From the NCBI RefSeq assembly GCF_003063645.1, contig NZ_NESJ01000015.1:1-64000 (forward strand): a stretch of DNA of 64,000 nucleotides, written 5' to 3'. This document shows positions 43,061 through 52,675 of this stretch, piece after piece. The notes beneath the pieces are model-generated. The model did not search any database and was not told the origin of the DNA. It saw nothing but the letters and a program-made list of their open reading frames with translations. Origin of the DNA: Limnohabitans sp. 2KL-51. Lineage in GTDB: Bacteria > Pseudomonadota > Gammaproteobacteria > Burkholderiales > Burkholderiaceae_C. Position numbers and translations under genes: made by a program. How positions within the stretch are numbered: position 1 is the first letter of the stretch; each line of letters begins with the position of its first letter.

Positions 43061-45844
43061 ATGAGAGCAAAACAGTCATTTTTCAAACGTCAACGCATCT
43101 TGGGGGTCGTCATTTGTGGCGGTTCTTGTGCCTTTGTTGGGGCGCAAAGCACAGAGATGTCGGTCACCACTTATCCACCAGTGCATGTGGTTGAAAAGCC
43201 GCTTGAATACCGACAATTTGAAAAAGTAGAAATCACTGGGTCATCGATTGTTCGCAAAGAACAAACACTGGCTTTGCCCGTTCGGGTGATCACACGCCAG
43301 GAAATTGACAAAAAAGGACACCTGTCGGTGACCCAGGTTGTGCAGAGCCTGACCCAAGTGTTCAATTCAGTGGACCGAACGCAAAGTGGCAATTTACTGG
43401 GTGGATTCAACAATGGTGCTTTGCACGGCATGCCGACCGGAACGTTGGTGTTGCTCAATGGCCGAAGGTTGGCCCCGTTTGGTATCCAGAACATCTCCGG
43501 CACTGAAGTGGCCCAAGTAGATTTGGACAGTCTGCCCTTGGCTGCTGTTGACCGCATTGAAGTCTTGAGTGATGGTGCATCGTCTTTGTATGGAACAGAT
43601 GCCATTGCAGGGGTGATCAATGTCATCACCCGCACCGACAGGCAAGGGGTGGAAATCACGGCAGATCTCAGCCGGCCCCAAGGTGGCGTGGGCCAAGCCT
43701 GGCGCAGCAGCTTGAGTTGGGGGCGAGGGCAGTTGCAACGAGACGGCTTCAGTTTGCGCTTGACAGCAGAAATCGATGAGGAAAAAGCCATGGGCATGTC
43801 CGATCGATCAGCCGGTAGCCAAGGCCGAGTCTTCTTTGAACATCAAGGCAATCCATTTCACATCGACAGCCCCAAAGTCTCCTCCTTCACGGCGCCAGCG
43901 TTGCTGTATTCACCATCTGCCAAAAATAACAAAATGTGGTCGTATTTGTTTAAAGATGGGCAATGCACACATGAAAGTATCAGTTACCGGGGGTTTCTGG
44001 GTGGCTGCAAAGTCAACTTGTTGCCCACTTATGACCTGTACCCTGACAGCCAAAATAGAAAGCTCCACCTCAGTGGAGAGTACAGACTTCACGAAGGGGC
44101 CACGTTCTTTGCTGAAGGGCTCTATACACGCCAGAAAACAAACATGGCGAGCTTGGACTGGACCCCCATCAGTGGACGCCTTGTCAACCGTGTGGATTCA
44201 GTGGGGTACAGCGAGGCGGTGGCGCAAGGTCTGGATCCGGCCAATGCTTTCTATTTCTTTCAACCTGATTTGCCTGCATTGCAAAGGACTCGTGACAAAA
44301 CACAATGGCGTGCGTCGGTGGGTGTCAAAGGCGAAATTGAACATTGGAATTACCAGGCCAGCTTGTACAGCGCACGGTCACAGGTCATCACGGGGGCCGA
44401 ATATGGGGACATCGGTCGTCTTGGGCTCATAAAATCCACACCACTGCCCAGTGCTTGGGTACTGCTGCCCTTGGATGCGCAAAACCCGTTAACCCAACAA
44501 ATTCTGGACACACGGCAATGGCAAAAAGACCGTGAAGGTCAAACGCAATTGACGGCATTTGATGTCCGCGCATCCAAAGCTGTCGGTGAGCGTGACGGCA
44601 AAGACGTTTTGTTAGGGCTGGGTATTGAAGGGCGACAGGAAAAGGCCATCACCCGCTACCTGGAAGCCTCGGCGGCGTTCCCCGGCTTCGGTGACCAGCG
44701 CCATGTCATGGCCGCCCATGGCGAACTTCAGATACCTGTGACAAGCAGCTGGGATTTGATCGCATCATTGCGCCACGATGCGTACAGCGATGTGGGGGGA
44801 ACCACGAACGGTAAATTGGCCAGTCGACTGGCGATCAGCCCTCTATGGGCAGTTCGTGGCTCCTGGGGGTCTGGATTCAGAGCGCCGTCTGTGGGACAAA
44901 CAATGATGTTGACCGAGCCTTATGTACACACTGTCTTGAGCGGATTGAGTTGCACACCCGATCTGATTGCGGTCACCAACACACTTACGCCGACGGCTGG
45001 CAGTTCCGGTGTTTATTGCCGAAATAACAAATCCATGCGGGTCTTTACCAACGGCAATCCTGACTTGAAACCAGAGACCTCAGAGCAGATGACTTTAGGG
45101 TTTGCGTTGACACCCACGCGCAATTTCAGCATCAGTGCAGATTACTGGCGGGTCCAGATGAAAAACACTTTGCAGTTTGAAAGTTGGACGCAAGTGCTGG
45201 CCAATCCGCTTCAAAACACAAATCAATTCATTCCGTATCCCGAGTTGGTCCGAAATCCGGGAAGCAACACCCAGTACAACGATGTGGCCTTGCTTTTGAA
45301 GATGCGCAATTTGGGTATGTCGGTCAAAGGGCTGGATGTCGATGTGCGTTACAGAAAGCCGGGTGATTGGGGCAGATGGTTGCTGGGTTTGCAAGCCACC
45401 TACATGCTCAAGTCCAAAGAGCGCCAAAGTGAAACCACAGAATGGACGACAGACCTTGCCGCCTATTCCAGCGCCACCAATGTGGTCACACCCCGGTGGC
45501 GAAGCCAATGGACGCTCGGCCTAGAGCGGTCCGATGTGCAGTGGCAAATGGTGATACACCACACCACCGGCTACAAAGACAAGGACATCACGGCCATTCG
45601 GGTTGACACTGGAAAAAGTGAAGTCATCTCCAGCCGCAAAGTACCGGGTTTTGTCACGGCCGACGTGATGGGTTTGTTCAAGGTGGGGACACACACCCAA
45701 ATTCGCACCGGTGTAGTCAATGTAACCAACCGCATGCCGCCGCTGTCGTTTTATTCCGCCAATGGACTGTCGTGGGGGGTGAACAGCGACCAGGGGAGCT
45801 TGAGGGGCAGAACGGTGCAATTGGGATTGACCCACAAGTTTTGA
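43061..45844 (+). CDS. TonB-dependent outer-membrane receptor
   Basis: This 927-residue protein has a signal peptide (cleavage near GAQS, about residue 29) and an N-terminal plug domain with VEITGSSIVRKEQ, GTLVLLNGRRLAPFG, VDRIEVLSDGASSLYGTDA and GVINVITR, followed by a large barrel ending in LTHKF. It would take up a siderophore, vitamin or oligomeric substrate with TonB energy. The region is lower in GC and less codon-biased than its neighbours, suggesting it may be acquired. No linked periplasmic binding or degradation genes identify the ligand. Confidence 0.9.
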   Translation: MRAKQSFFKRQRILGVVICGGSCAFVGAQSTEMSVTTYPPVHVVEKPLEYRQFEKVEITGSSIVRKEQTLALPVRVITRQEIDKKGHLSVTQVVQSLTQVFNSVDRTQSGNLLGGFNNGALHGMPTGTLVLLNGRRLAPFGIQNISGTEVAQVDLDSLPLAAVDRIEVLSDGASSLYGTDAIAGVINVITRTDRQGVEITADLSRPQGGVGQAWRSSLSWGRGQLQRDGFSLRLTAEIDEEKAMGMSDRSAGSQGRVFFEHQGNPFHIDSPKVSSFTAPALLYSPSAKNNKMWSYLFKDGQCTHESISYRGFLGGCKVNLLPTYDLYPDSQNRKLHLSGEYRLHEGATFFAEGLYTRQKTNMASLDWTPISGRLVNRVDSVGYSEAVAQGLDPANAFYFFQPDLPALQRTRDKTQWRASVGVKGEIEHWNYQASLYSARSQVITGAEYGDIGRLGLIKSTPLPSAWVLLPLDAQNPLTQQILDTRQWQKDREGQTQLTAFDVRASKAVGERDGKDVLLGLGIEGRQEKAITRYLEASAAFPGFGDQRHVMAAHGELQIPVTSSWDLIASLRHDAYSDVGGTTNGKLASRLAISPLWAVRGSWGSGFRAPSVGQTMMLTEPYVHTVLSGLSCTPDLIAVTNTLTPTAGSSGVYCRNNKSMRVFTNGNPDLKPETSEQMTLGFALTPTRNFSISADYWRVQMKNTLQFESWTQVLANPLQNTNQFIPYPELVRNPGSNTQYNDVALLLKMRNLGMSVKGLDVDVRYRKPGDWGRWLLGLQATYMLKSKERQSETTEWTTDLAAYSSATNVVTPRWRSQWTLGLERSDVQWQMVIHHTTGYKDKDITAIRVDTGKSEVISSRKVPGFVTADVMGLFKVGTHTQIRTGVVNVTNRMPPLSFYSANGLSWGVNSDQGSLRGRTVQLGLTHKF

Positions 45845-45858
45845 ATGGAGTGGGCTTA

Positions 45859-45880
45859 TTGACCTCGGTGCTTCGGTCAA
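45859..45880. repeat. Inverted repeat TTGACC-N10-GGTCAA
   Basis: A 6-bp inverted repeat just after the TonB receptor stop could be a hairpin or an operator for the efflux genes 110 bases downstream. Confidence 0.3.
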
Positions 45881-45991
45881 CATGGACGCATTCTGAAGGG
45901 AAGCCACCCGCATTCAAGGTTCAATTCATGTTTAACGCTTGACCGCTAAACTTGGCCGGCGCCAAGAGGGCGTGTAGTCAAGAGTAGTGTC

Positions 45992-47110
45992 ATGAAAAAA
46001 AGCGGTATCTGGGTGTGGGCTGGTGTTTTGTGGAGTTTGGCTTGGGTCGCCCAGGCAGCCGATGACCGCCAGCAACCCGCCGCTTCTAAGCCGTCATTGA
46101 CAGTGACCGTGGTCACGCCCCAAACTGCCAGCTTGTCCCAGAAAATCAGCGCCAACGGCAACCTGGCTCCTTGGCAAGAAGCCATCATCGGCGCTGAAGC
46201 CAATGGCCTGAAGATCACCGAAGTGCACGTGAATGTGGGCGACCGGGTGCAGCGCGGCGATGTGTTGGCGGTCTTGCAGGCAGACACCCTGCGCGCCGAG
46301 CTGGCGCAAGCCGAGGCCGCACTTGCAGAAGCCACGGCCAGTGCGCAAGAAGCCAAAGCCCAATCTGACCGCGCACGCAGCTTGCAGCAGCAGGGCTTTT
46401 TCAGCAACGCGCAACTGAGCCAGACCTTGGCTGCCGATGCGTCAGCGCAAGCGCGTGTGCAGTCGGCTCGCGCTCTGGTGCAGCTGCAAAATGTGCGCCT
46501 GGCGCAAACCCAAGTGCGTGCGCCCGATGCGGGTGTGATTTCGGCGCGGCAAGCCACGGTGGGCAGCGTGGTGGGCGCGGGCACTGAGTTGTTTCGCTTG
46601 ATTCGCCAGGGCCGTATCGAGTGGCGCGCTGAAGTCACAGCAGCCGAGATGGGTCGCATCCAGGTGGGTGCTCCGGTACAAGTGAAGGCCGCAAGCGGCC
46701 AGCAGTTGCAAGGCAAGGTGCGCATGGTTGCGCCCTCGGTCGATGCGCAAACCCGCAACGCCATCGTGTACGTTGACTTGCCCGCCGCCACTGGCAGCGC
46801 CCGCGCAGGCATGTACGCCCAAGGCGAGATTGCGCTGGGCCAAAGCCAGGCGCTCACAGTGCCGCAAAGCGCCGTGGTGGTACGCGATGGCTTCAGCTAC
46901 GTCTACACCGTGGGTTCTGATCAGAAAGTCAGCCAGCTCAAGGTACAAACCGGACGCCAAAGCGGCGATCGCGTGGAGGTGAGCCGTGGCCTGAAGCCCG
47001 ATGCCCGCGTGGTGGCCAGTGGCGGTGCATTTTTGAACCATGGCGATACGGTGCGTGTGGTCGACACGGCCGTTTCCTCCGCTCTCTCCGCTGCACCCGC
47101 CACCAAATAA
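45992..47110 (+). CDS. RND efflux periplasmic adaptor subunit
   Basis: This 372-residue membrane fusion protein has a signal peptide (WVAQA, about residue 22), a lipoyl-like hairpin domain with GDRVQRGDVLAVL, an alpha-hairpin (AQAEAALAEATASAQEAKA) and beta-barrel parts including GMYAQGEIALG. It would bridge the inner-membrane pump to an outer-membrane channel. The permease follows nine bases later. No TolC-type factor is next to it. Confidence 0.92.
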   Translation: MKKSGIWVWAGVLWSLAWVAQAADDRQQPAASKPSLTVTVVTPQTASLSQKISANGNLAPWQEAIIGAEANGLKITEVHVNVGDRVQRGDVLAVLQADTLRAELAQAEAALAEATASAQEAKAQSDRARSLQQQGFFSNAQLSQTLAADASAQARVQSARALVQLQNVRLAQTQVRAPDAGVISARQATVGSVVGAGTELFRLIRQGRIEWRAEVTAAEMGRIQVGAPVQVKAASGQQLQGKVRMVAPSVDAQTRNAIVYVDLPAATGSARAGMYAQGEIALGQSQALTVPQSAVVVRDGFSYVYTVGSDQKVSQLKVQTGRQSGDRVEVSRGLKPDARVVASGGAFLNHGDTVRVVDTAVSSALSAAPATK

Positions 47111-47119
47111 AGGGACGCC

Positions 47120-50100
47120 ATGATCAACGTCTCTTCGTGGTCGATCCGCAACCCGATCCCCGCCGTCATGCTATTTGTGCTGCTGACGGTGGCCGGCTTC
47201 ATTGCCTTTGGGTCCATGAAAGTGCAAAACTTTCCGGACCTGGACGTGCCCACCATCTCGGTGACTGCCAGCCTGCCCGGTGTAGCGCCCTCGCAGCTCG
47301 AAACCGATGTGGCCCGCAAGCTCGAGAACGCGCTGGCCCCACTACAGGGCCTCAAACACATCACCACCAAGGTGCAAGACGGCGTGGTGTCGATCACCGC
47401 CGAGTTCCGCATGGAAAAACCCAGTCAGGAGGCGGTGGACGATGTGCGCTCGGCCATTCAGGGCGTGCGGGCCGATTTGCCCGGTGACCTGCGCGACCCG
47501 GTGGTGCAAAAGCTCAACCTGGCGGGCACCCCCGTGTTGGCCTACACCGTGCGTTCGGCGCGCATGGACGACGAAGCGCTGTCGTGGTTGGTCGACAAAG
47601 AGATCACGCGCAAGCTTTTGTCGCTGCGTGGTGTGGGTGCCGTCAACCGCGTGGGTGGCGTGACAAGAGAAGTGCGTGTGGCTTTGGATGTGAACCGCCT
47701 GCAGTCGCTGGGCATCACGGCGGCCGAAGTGTCGCGCCAACTCAAGCAGGTGCAGCAAGAAGGCTCGGGCGGACGCATGGCGCTGGGCGTGGGTGAACAA
47801 CCCGTTCGCACGCTGGCCACCGTCAAGACGGCGCAAGAGGTGGGGCAGATCGAGTTGGCCACATCTCGTGGCGGGCGGGTGCGTTTGGACCAATTGGCCA
47901 CGGTGAGCGACACGCTGGCCGATGCCCGATCAGCCGCAGCACTGGACGGCAAGCCCGTGGTGGGTTTTGAAGTGGTGCGCAGCAAGGGCGAGAGTGAAGT
48001 GGCCGTGGGCCGCTTGGTGCGTCAGGCGCTGGCCGACTACCGTTTGCAAAACCCGGACATCGAGATCACCGAATCCTTTGACTTTGTGACCCCGGTGGAA
48101 GAGGAATACAACGGCTCTTTGCTGCTGCTGTACGAGGGCGCGATTTTGGCGGTGCTGGTGGTCTGGTTGTTCTTGCGCGATTGGCGGGCCACCTTTGTCT
48201 CGGCGGTGGCGCTGCCGCTGTCGGTCATCCCTGCCTTCATTGGCATGGCTTACTTGGGCTTTTCCATCAACGTGGTGACTTTGCTGGCGCTGTCGTTGGT
48301 GATCGGCGTGCTGGTGGACGACGCGATTGTGGAGGTAGAAAACATCGTGCGCCATTTGCGCATGGGCAAGTCGCCCTACCAAGCAGCCATGGAAGCGGCC
48401 GATGAAATTGGTCTGGCCGTGATCGCCACCACCTTCACCCTGATCGCGGTATTTTTGCCCACGGCTTTCATGAGCGGCATTCCGGGCAAGTTCTTCAAGC
48501 AGTTTGGCTGGACGGCGTCGCTGGCGGTGTTCGCTTCGCTGGTGGTGGCGCGGGTGCTCACGCCCATGATGGCGGCCTACATTTTGAAGCCCATCGTCAC
48601 AGCCGCGCACGAGCCGGGCTGGCTCAAGCGCTACCTGGTCTGGGCCACCTGGTGCATGAGGCACCGCCTGGTCACCATGGTGCTGGCCACCTTGTTTTTC
48701 ATCGGCTCCATCATGCTGGTGCCTTTGTTGCCCAAGGGCTTCATCCCGCCGGACGACAATTCGCAAACCCAGGTCTATGTGGAGCTGCCACCGGGTTCGA
48801 CTTTGGCGCAAACCCAGGCCAGTGCCGAACACGCCCGCACGCTGCTCATGTCGGTGAACGACGTGAAGAGCGTCTACACCACCATTGGCGGCGGCAGTGC
48901 GGGCAGCGACCCGTTTGCGGGTGGCGGTGCGGCCGAGGTGCGCAAGGCCACGCTTACCATCCAATTGAGCGAGCGCGGCACACGCCCGCGCAAGCAGGTG
49001 ATTGAAAACGACATACGCACTGCTTTGCAGCAATTACCCGGCGTGCGCACCAAGGTAGGCCTGGGCGGATCGGGTGAGAAATACGTGTTGGTGCTCACGG
49101 GCGAAGACCCGCAGGCCCTGCAAACGGCTGCCATGGCGGTGGAGCGCGACCTGCGCACTATTTCAGGCTTGGGCTCGATCGCATCGACGGCCAGCTTGGT
49201 GCGCCCCGAGATCGCAGTGCGCCCCGACTTTGCCAAAGCCGCCGACCTGGGCGTGACCAGCGCCGCAATCAGCGACACCTTGCGTGTGGCCACTTTGGGC
49301 GACTACGATGCCGCCCTGCCCAAGCTCAATTTGTCGGAGCGCCAAGTGCCCATCGTCGTGAAACTGGGCGACGCATCCCGGCAAGACCTGGCCACGCTCG
49401 AGCGCCTGATGGTGCCCGGCAGCCGTGGCCCCGTCATGCTGGGCCAGGTGGCCAGCATCGAGGTGGCGGGCGGCCCGGCCGTGATTGACCGCTACGACCG
49501 CCAGCGCAACATCAACTTCGAAATCGAGCTCTCGGGCATGCCGCTGGGCGACGTGACGCAAGCCGTGCAACAACTGCCCGCACTGCAAAGCCTGCCCCCG
49601 GGCGTGAAGGTGGTCGAAGTGGGCGACGCCGAAGTCATGGGCGAACTCTTTGCCAGCTTTGGCTTGGCCATGATGATCGGCGTGCTGTGCATCTACATCG
49701 TGCTGGTGCTGCTGTTCAAAGGCTTCTTGCACCCCATCACGATTTTGGCGGCGCTGCCGCTGTCGCTGGGTGGCGCGTTTGTGGGCTTGTTGATCGCGGA
49801 TAAGAGCTTTTCCATGCCTTCGCTGATTGGTCTCATCATGCTCATGGGCATCGCCACCAAGAACTCCATCTTGTTGGTGGAGTACGCAATTGAGGCGCGA
49901 CGCGGCAAACCTGCCGAGGGCGATCACCCCGCCGTGCCCGGCATGAGCCGCTGGGACGCGATGCTGGATGCTTGCCACAAACGCGCCCGGCCCATCGTCA
50001 TGACCACCATTGCCATGGGCGCGGGCATGCTGCCCATTGCCGTGGGCTGGGGCGCGGCCGACGCGAGTTTCCGCTCACCCATGGCCATTGCAGTGATTGG

Positions 50101-50227
50101 CGGCTTGCTCACCAGCACGGTGCTCAGCTTGCTGGTTATCCCGGTGGTGTTCACCTACCTGGATGACTTGGGCCAGTGGTCTGGCAAGATGTTTAGAAAA
50201 CTGACACAAACAAGGAGCAAAGCATGA
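47120..50227 (+). CDS. RND-family efflux permease, HAE1 type
   Basis: This 1035-residue inner-membrane pump has 12 expected helices and two large periplasmic loops. Family features are the opening SIRNPIPAVM, SVTASLPGVAPSQLE, the motif GVLVDDAIVEVENI, and LIMLMGIATKNSILLVE near the C-terminus. It exports drugs or other small molecules by proton motive force. Its stop overlaps the start of the SDR gene (ATGA), linking pump and enzyme. Confidence 0.93.
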   Translation: MINVSSWSIRNPIPAVMLFVLLTVAGFIAFGSMKVQNFPDLDVPTISVTASLPGVAPSQLETDVARKLENALAPLQGLKHITTKVQDGVVSITAEFRMEKPSQEAVDDVRSAIQGVRADLPGDLRDPVVQKLNLAGTPVLAYTVRSARMDDEALSWLVDKEITRKLLSLRGVGAVNRVGGVTREVRVALDVNRLQSLGITAAEVSRQLKQVQQEGSGGRMALGVGEQPVRTLATVKTAQEVGQIELATSRGGRVRLDQLATVSDTLADARSAAALDGKPVVGFEVVRSKGESEVAVGRLVRQALADYRLQNPDIEITESFDFVTPVEEEYNGSLLLLYEGAILAVLVVWLFLRDWRATFVSAVALPLSVIPAFIGMAYLGFSINVVTLLALSLVIGVLVDDAIVEVENIVRHLRMGKSPYQAAMEAADEIGLAVIATTFTLIAVFLPTAFMSGIPGKFFKQFGWTASLAVFASLVVARVLTPMMAAYILKPIVTAAHEPGWLKRYLVWATWCMRHRLVTMVLATLFFIGSIMLVPLLPKGFIPPDDNSQTQVYVELPPGSTLAQTQASAEHARTLLMSVNDVKSVYTTIGGGSAGSDPFAGGGAAEVRKATLTIQLSERGTRPRKQVIENDIRTALQQLPGVRTKVGLGGSGEKYVLVLTGEDPQALQTAAMAVERDLRTISGLGSIASTASLVRPEIAVRPDFAKAADLGVTSAAISDTLRVATLGDYDAALPKLNLSERQVPIVVKLGDASRQDLATLERLMVPGSRGPVMLGQVASIEVAGGPAVIDRYDRQRNINFEIELSGMPLGDVTQAVQQLPALQSLPPGVKVVEVGDAEVMGELFASFGLAMMIGVLCIYIVLVLLFKGFLHPITILAALPLSLGGAFVGLLIADKSFSMPSLIGLIMLMGIATKNSILLVEYAIEARRGKPAEGDHPAVPGMSRWDAMLDACHKRARPIVMTTIAMGAGMLPIAVGWGAADASFRSPMAIAVIGGLLTSTVLSLLVIPVVFTYLDDLGQWSGKMFRKLTQTRSKA

Positions 50228-50925
50228 GCAACAAAGTGGCGGTGGTGGTGGGCGGCGGCAGTGGCATGGGCGCAGCTGCAGCGCGCAAGCTGGCGCAAGA
50301 TGGTTTTCAGGTGGCGGTGTTGTCTTCGTCCGGCAAGGGCGAGGCGCTGGGCCGCGAGTTGGGCGGCATCGGCCTGACGGGCTCCAACCTGTCGAGCGAA
50401 GACCTGCAAAAGCTGGTCGATCAAACCATGGCGCGCTGGGGCCGCATCGACGTGCTGGTCAACAGCGCAGGCCACGGCCCCAAGGGCCCGTTGCTCGAGT
50501 TGACCGATGCGCAGTGGCACTTGGGGCTCGACATGTATTTCTTAAACGTGGTGCGCGCCGTGCGGGTGGTGGCGCCCATCATGGTCCAGCAAAAATCGGG
50601 GTCCATCGTCAATATCTCTACCGCCTGGGTGGTCGAGCCCAGCGCGATGTTCCCGACCTCAGCGGTGGCGCGCGCTGGCTTGGCCGCTTTCACCAAGCTC
50701 TTTGCCGACGAGAACGCGGTGCACCAGGTGCGCATGAACAATGTACTGCCCGGCTGGATCGACAGCCTGCCCGCCCAAGAGCAGCGCCGCCAAAGTGTGC
50801 CCATGCAGCGTTACGGCACCAGCGAAGAAGTGGCCGCGACCATCGCCTTTTTGGCCTCGGATGCAGCGGCTTACATCACGGGCCAGAGCTTACGGATTGA
50901 TGGTGGGTTGATGCGTTCGGTGTAA
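50224..50925 (+). CDS. SDR-family protein with degenerate active site
   Basis: This 233-residue Rossmann protein carries the SDR cofactor motif VVGGGSGMGAA (residues 8-18) and NSAGHGP, and a Ser at 132, but the YxxxK active-site pair is replaced by Ser146 and Arg150 (TSAVARAG). The typical end ITGQSLRIDGG is present. It may be a different kind of dehydrogenase, a reductase with altered chemistry, or a non-catalytic binding protein. It is translationally coupled to the RND permease, so the pump substrate could be related. AAGGAG precedes the start. Confidence 0.8.
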   Translation: MSNKVAVVVGGGSGMGAAAARKLAQDGFQVAVLSSSGKGEALGRELGGIGLTGSNLSSEDLQKLVDQTMARWGRIDVLVNSAGHGPKGPLLELTDAQWHLGLDMYFLNVVRAVRVVAPIMVQQKSGSIVNISTAWVVEPSAMFPTSAVARAGLAAFTKLFADENAVHQVRMNNVLPGWIDSLPAQEQRRQSVPMQRYGTSEEVAATIAFLASDAAAYITGQSLRIDGGLMRSV

Positions 50926-51204
50926 CTGCGCACAGCCACGCTCGTTGGTTGATGATTCAAGGATTGGAAAAATCACAACGGGCGGCATCTGCCCATGGTT
51001 GGGCATGGACTTCCATTCCCGATACAACGCACTCGTGGGCAACAAAATTCCAGCCTCCAACACGGGCTTGATGCGATGGTGCCGAAGACTGTGGTGACGT
51101 CAGTGCATGCAAGACACCCAATCGAGCGACAACCTAACCCTGACCCATCCGGGTGGTCACCGAGGGCTGTTCATCAAGATAACGATGGAGGAACGCCAAG
51201 GGGT

Positions 51205-51960
51205 TCAGGTGGCCGGGTCAAATCCTAGTTTCTTGGAGACCTCCAGCGCTGCGCTTACAAGCTCAGGTGCCAGTTTTTCGATGACGGCGTCAGTCAGTCG
51301 GCTGGCGGGTCCGCGGATGGCCAGGCAGCCTTCGATTTCGCCACGCCGACCAAACACGCCCGCTGCAAATGCTCGGATGCCGGCAACACACTCTTCGTTG
51401 TCCAGTGCCCAGCCGCGCACCCGCACGCGCTTGACCTCGGCGCGCAACTTGTCAGGGCTGATCAGGGTGCGCGGCGTGACGGCTGGCAAACCGGTCACCA
51501 GCACTTCGTCGAACAGTGAATCGGGCCCGAAGGCCAGCATCACCTTGCCAGATGCGGTGCTGTGCATGGACTCTGCATCACCGACGTTGGCCGCAACTCG
51601 CATGGGTTGGCGGCTTTCCAGGGGCAGCGATACAACGGTTTCCGTGCCACGGCGTACAACGAACATGACGGTTTCGTCACACAGATCGCGCAAGCTCTCC
51701 ATCCATGGCCGTGCCACCTCTCCAGCAGGTACTTGGCGCAGGTTGTGGCTGGCCAATTCAATGAGGCCAGGCCCCAATCGGTATTTCTTGGTGGATGGGT
51801 CTTGTACCAGGAAGTCCTCCGCCGCCAAGGTGCGCAGCAAACGGTAGGCAATCACCTTGTCCATGCCCAATAGCCGAGACACATCGCTGGCACCCAGGTC
51901 ACCTGCGGCGGGCGTGAATTGCTTGAGGATGGTCAGGGCTTTGGCAACGGTCTTGCTCAT
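51205..51960 (-). CDS. IclR-family transcriptional regulator
   Basis: This 251-residue IclR regulator has an N-terminal winged helix (AKALTILKQF, then DLGASDVSRLLGMDKVIAYRLLRTL) and a C-terminal effector domain with HSTASGKVMLAFGPD and ECVAGIRAFAAGVF. IclR proteins sense aromatic or carboxylic metabolites. It diverges from the E1-alpha operon at 52676 across a 715-bp gap, and is its likely regulator. A 13-bp palindrome near the operon start is a candidate site. Confidence 0.88.
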   Translation of the reverse strand: MSKTVAKALTILKQFTPAAGDLGASDVSRLLGMDKVIAYRLLRTLAAEDFLVQDPSTKKYRLGPGLIELASHNLRQVPAGEVARPWMESLRDLCDETVMFVVRRGTETVVSLPLESRQPMRVAANVGDAESMHSTASGKVMLAFGPDSLFDEVLVTGLPAVTPRTLISPDKLRAEVKRVRVRGWALDNEECVAGIRAFAAGVFGRRGEIEGCLAIRGPASRLTDAVIEKLAPELVSAALEVSKKLGFDPAT

Positions 51961-52581
51961 GGGTGTTCATGTCCCAATATTTTCACATCAGGATGTCGTA
52001 AGACAATGATTTGGCACGACTTTTTTGGTTTGAAGTCGGGCTTCGATGGGGTGGTCGGGTCCATGACGGAAGGTGTTTTTCTTCTGGATGGAAAGGCCCC
52101 GCAGGCTTATGCTCGCAGCAGCAAAGAGTTCTCGTGTAACGATAATTGTAACGCTCCTAACCTTCCAAAGCATTCAAGTGGTTGCGGTCCAGTGCCGTTA
52201 CCACCTGCCCTCGTTAGGTTTTTAACCCATGAGGTTACAAAGACCATGAGTTCGCCCCTCTCCGGCTGCACGACATATGAGCAGCAGCTGCTGACATTTT
52301 GATAAAGGCGAAACGGGTGGCCCTGATCGAGTTGACCACAAACTGCGTGGATTGAAACCCACGGGGGTGTGGTGTTTTCAGCGGTTGAGGTCCTGGAACT
52401 CTTGATTCCTGCATCATTGATGAACAGCAAAATTTGCAAATAAAGAAACAGCATTTCTTAATAAGTAATAGATAAAGATTTATAACGGTTTTAACAAATC
52501 CAAATTGATCTAAAGAAGTAGATTTTGTGAGCTAAATCTGGTTGAGAATGTGTCGTAGGTGACAAGGAGCCAAAAAAATCA

Positions 52582-52611
52582 TTGCTTTTAAAGAAATGAC
52601 GTGATTAAAAT
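52582..52611 (+). promoter_or_regulatory. Candidate sigma70 promoter for the catabolic operon
   Basis: TTGCTT is followed 18 bases later by TAAAAT, about 65 bases ahead of the E1-alpha ATG and just upstream of a palindrome. Confidence 0.45.
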
Positions 52612-52623
52612 TAGTAAACGCAT

Positions 52624-52636
52624 GGGTCAATGACCC
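52624..52636. promoter_or_regulatory. Perfect 13-bp palindrome GGGTCA-A-TGACCC, candidate operator
   Basis: The palindrome lies 13 bases downstream of the candidate -10 element and 39 bases before the first gene. A repressor bound here would block the promoter. The divergent IclR protein is the nearest candidate. Confidence 0.5.
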
Positions 52637-52675
52637 CTCCTTCAACCATGTGACGACAAGACCGAGATTCAAGCC

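Larger units (their letters stand above)
51961..52675. other. 715-bp divergent intergenic region of the catabolic cluster
   Basis: No convincing gene is here: open frames on both strands lack ribosome sites and recognisable domains. It holds half-sites GTAACG at 52136 and 52148 with the inverted CGTTAC at 52196, an AT-rich stretch (52430-52540) with the palindrome ATTTGCAAAT (52432-52441) and inverted repeat AGATTT-N8-AAATCT (52520-52539), and the promoter features listed separately. Confidence 0.6.

Noticed and set aside
47930..49033. 367-codon minus-strand open frame opposite the RND permease
   Set aside because: His/Gln/Arg-rich shadow; the permease frame is well supported.
51919..52302. 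127-codon plus-strand open frame across the IclR start
   Set aside because: Overlaps the start of the IclR gene and has no recognisable features.
52107..52454. 115-codon minus-strand open frame in the 715-bp gap
   Set aside because: No ribosome site or domain; a remnant of a mobile element was considered, but nothing identifies one.
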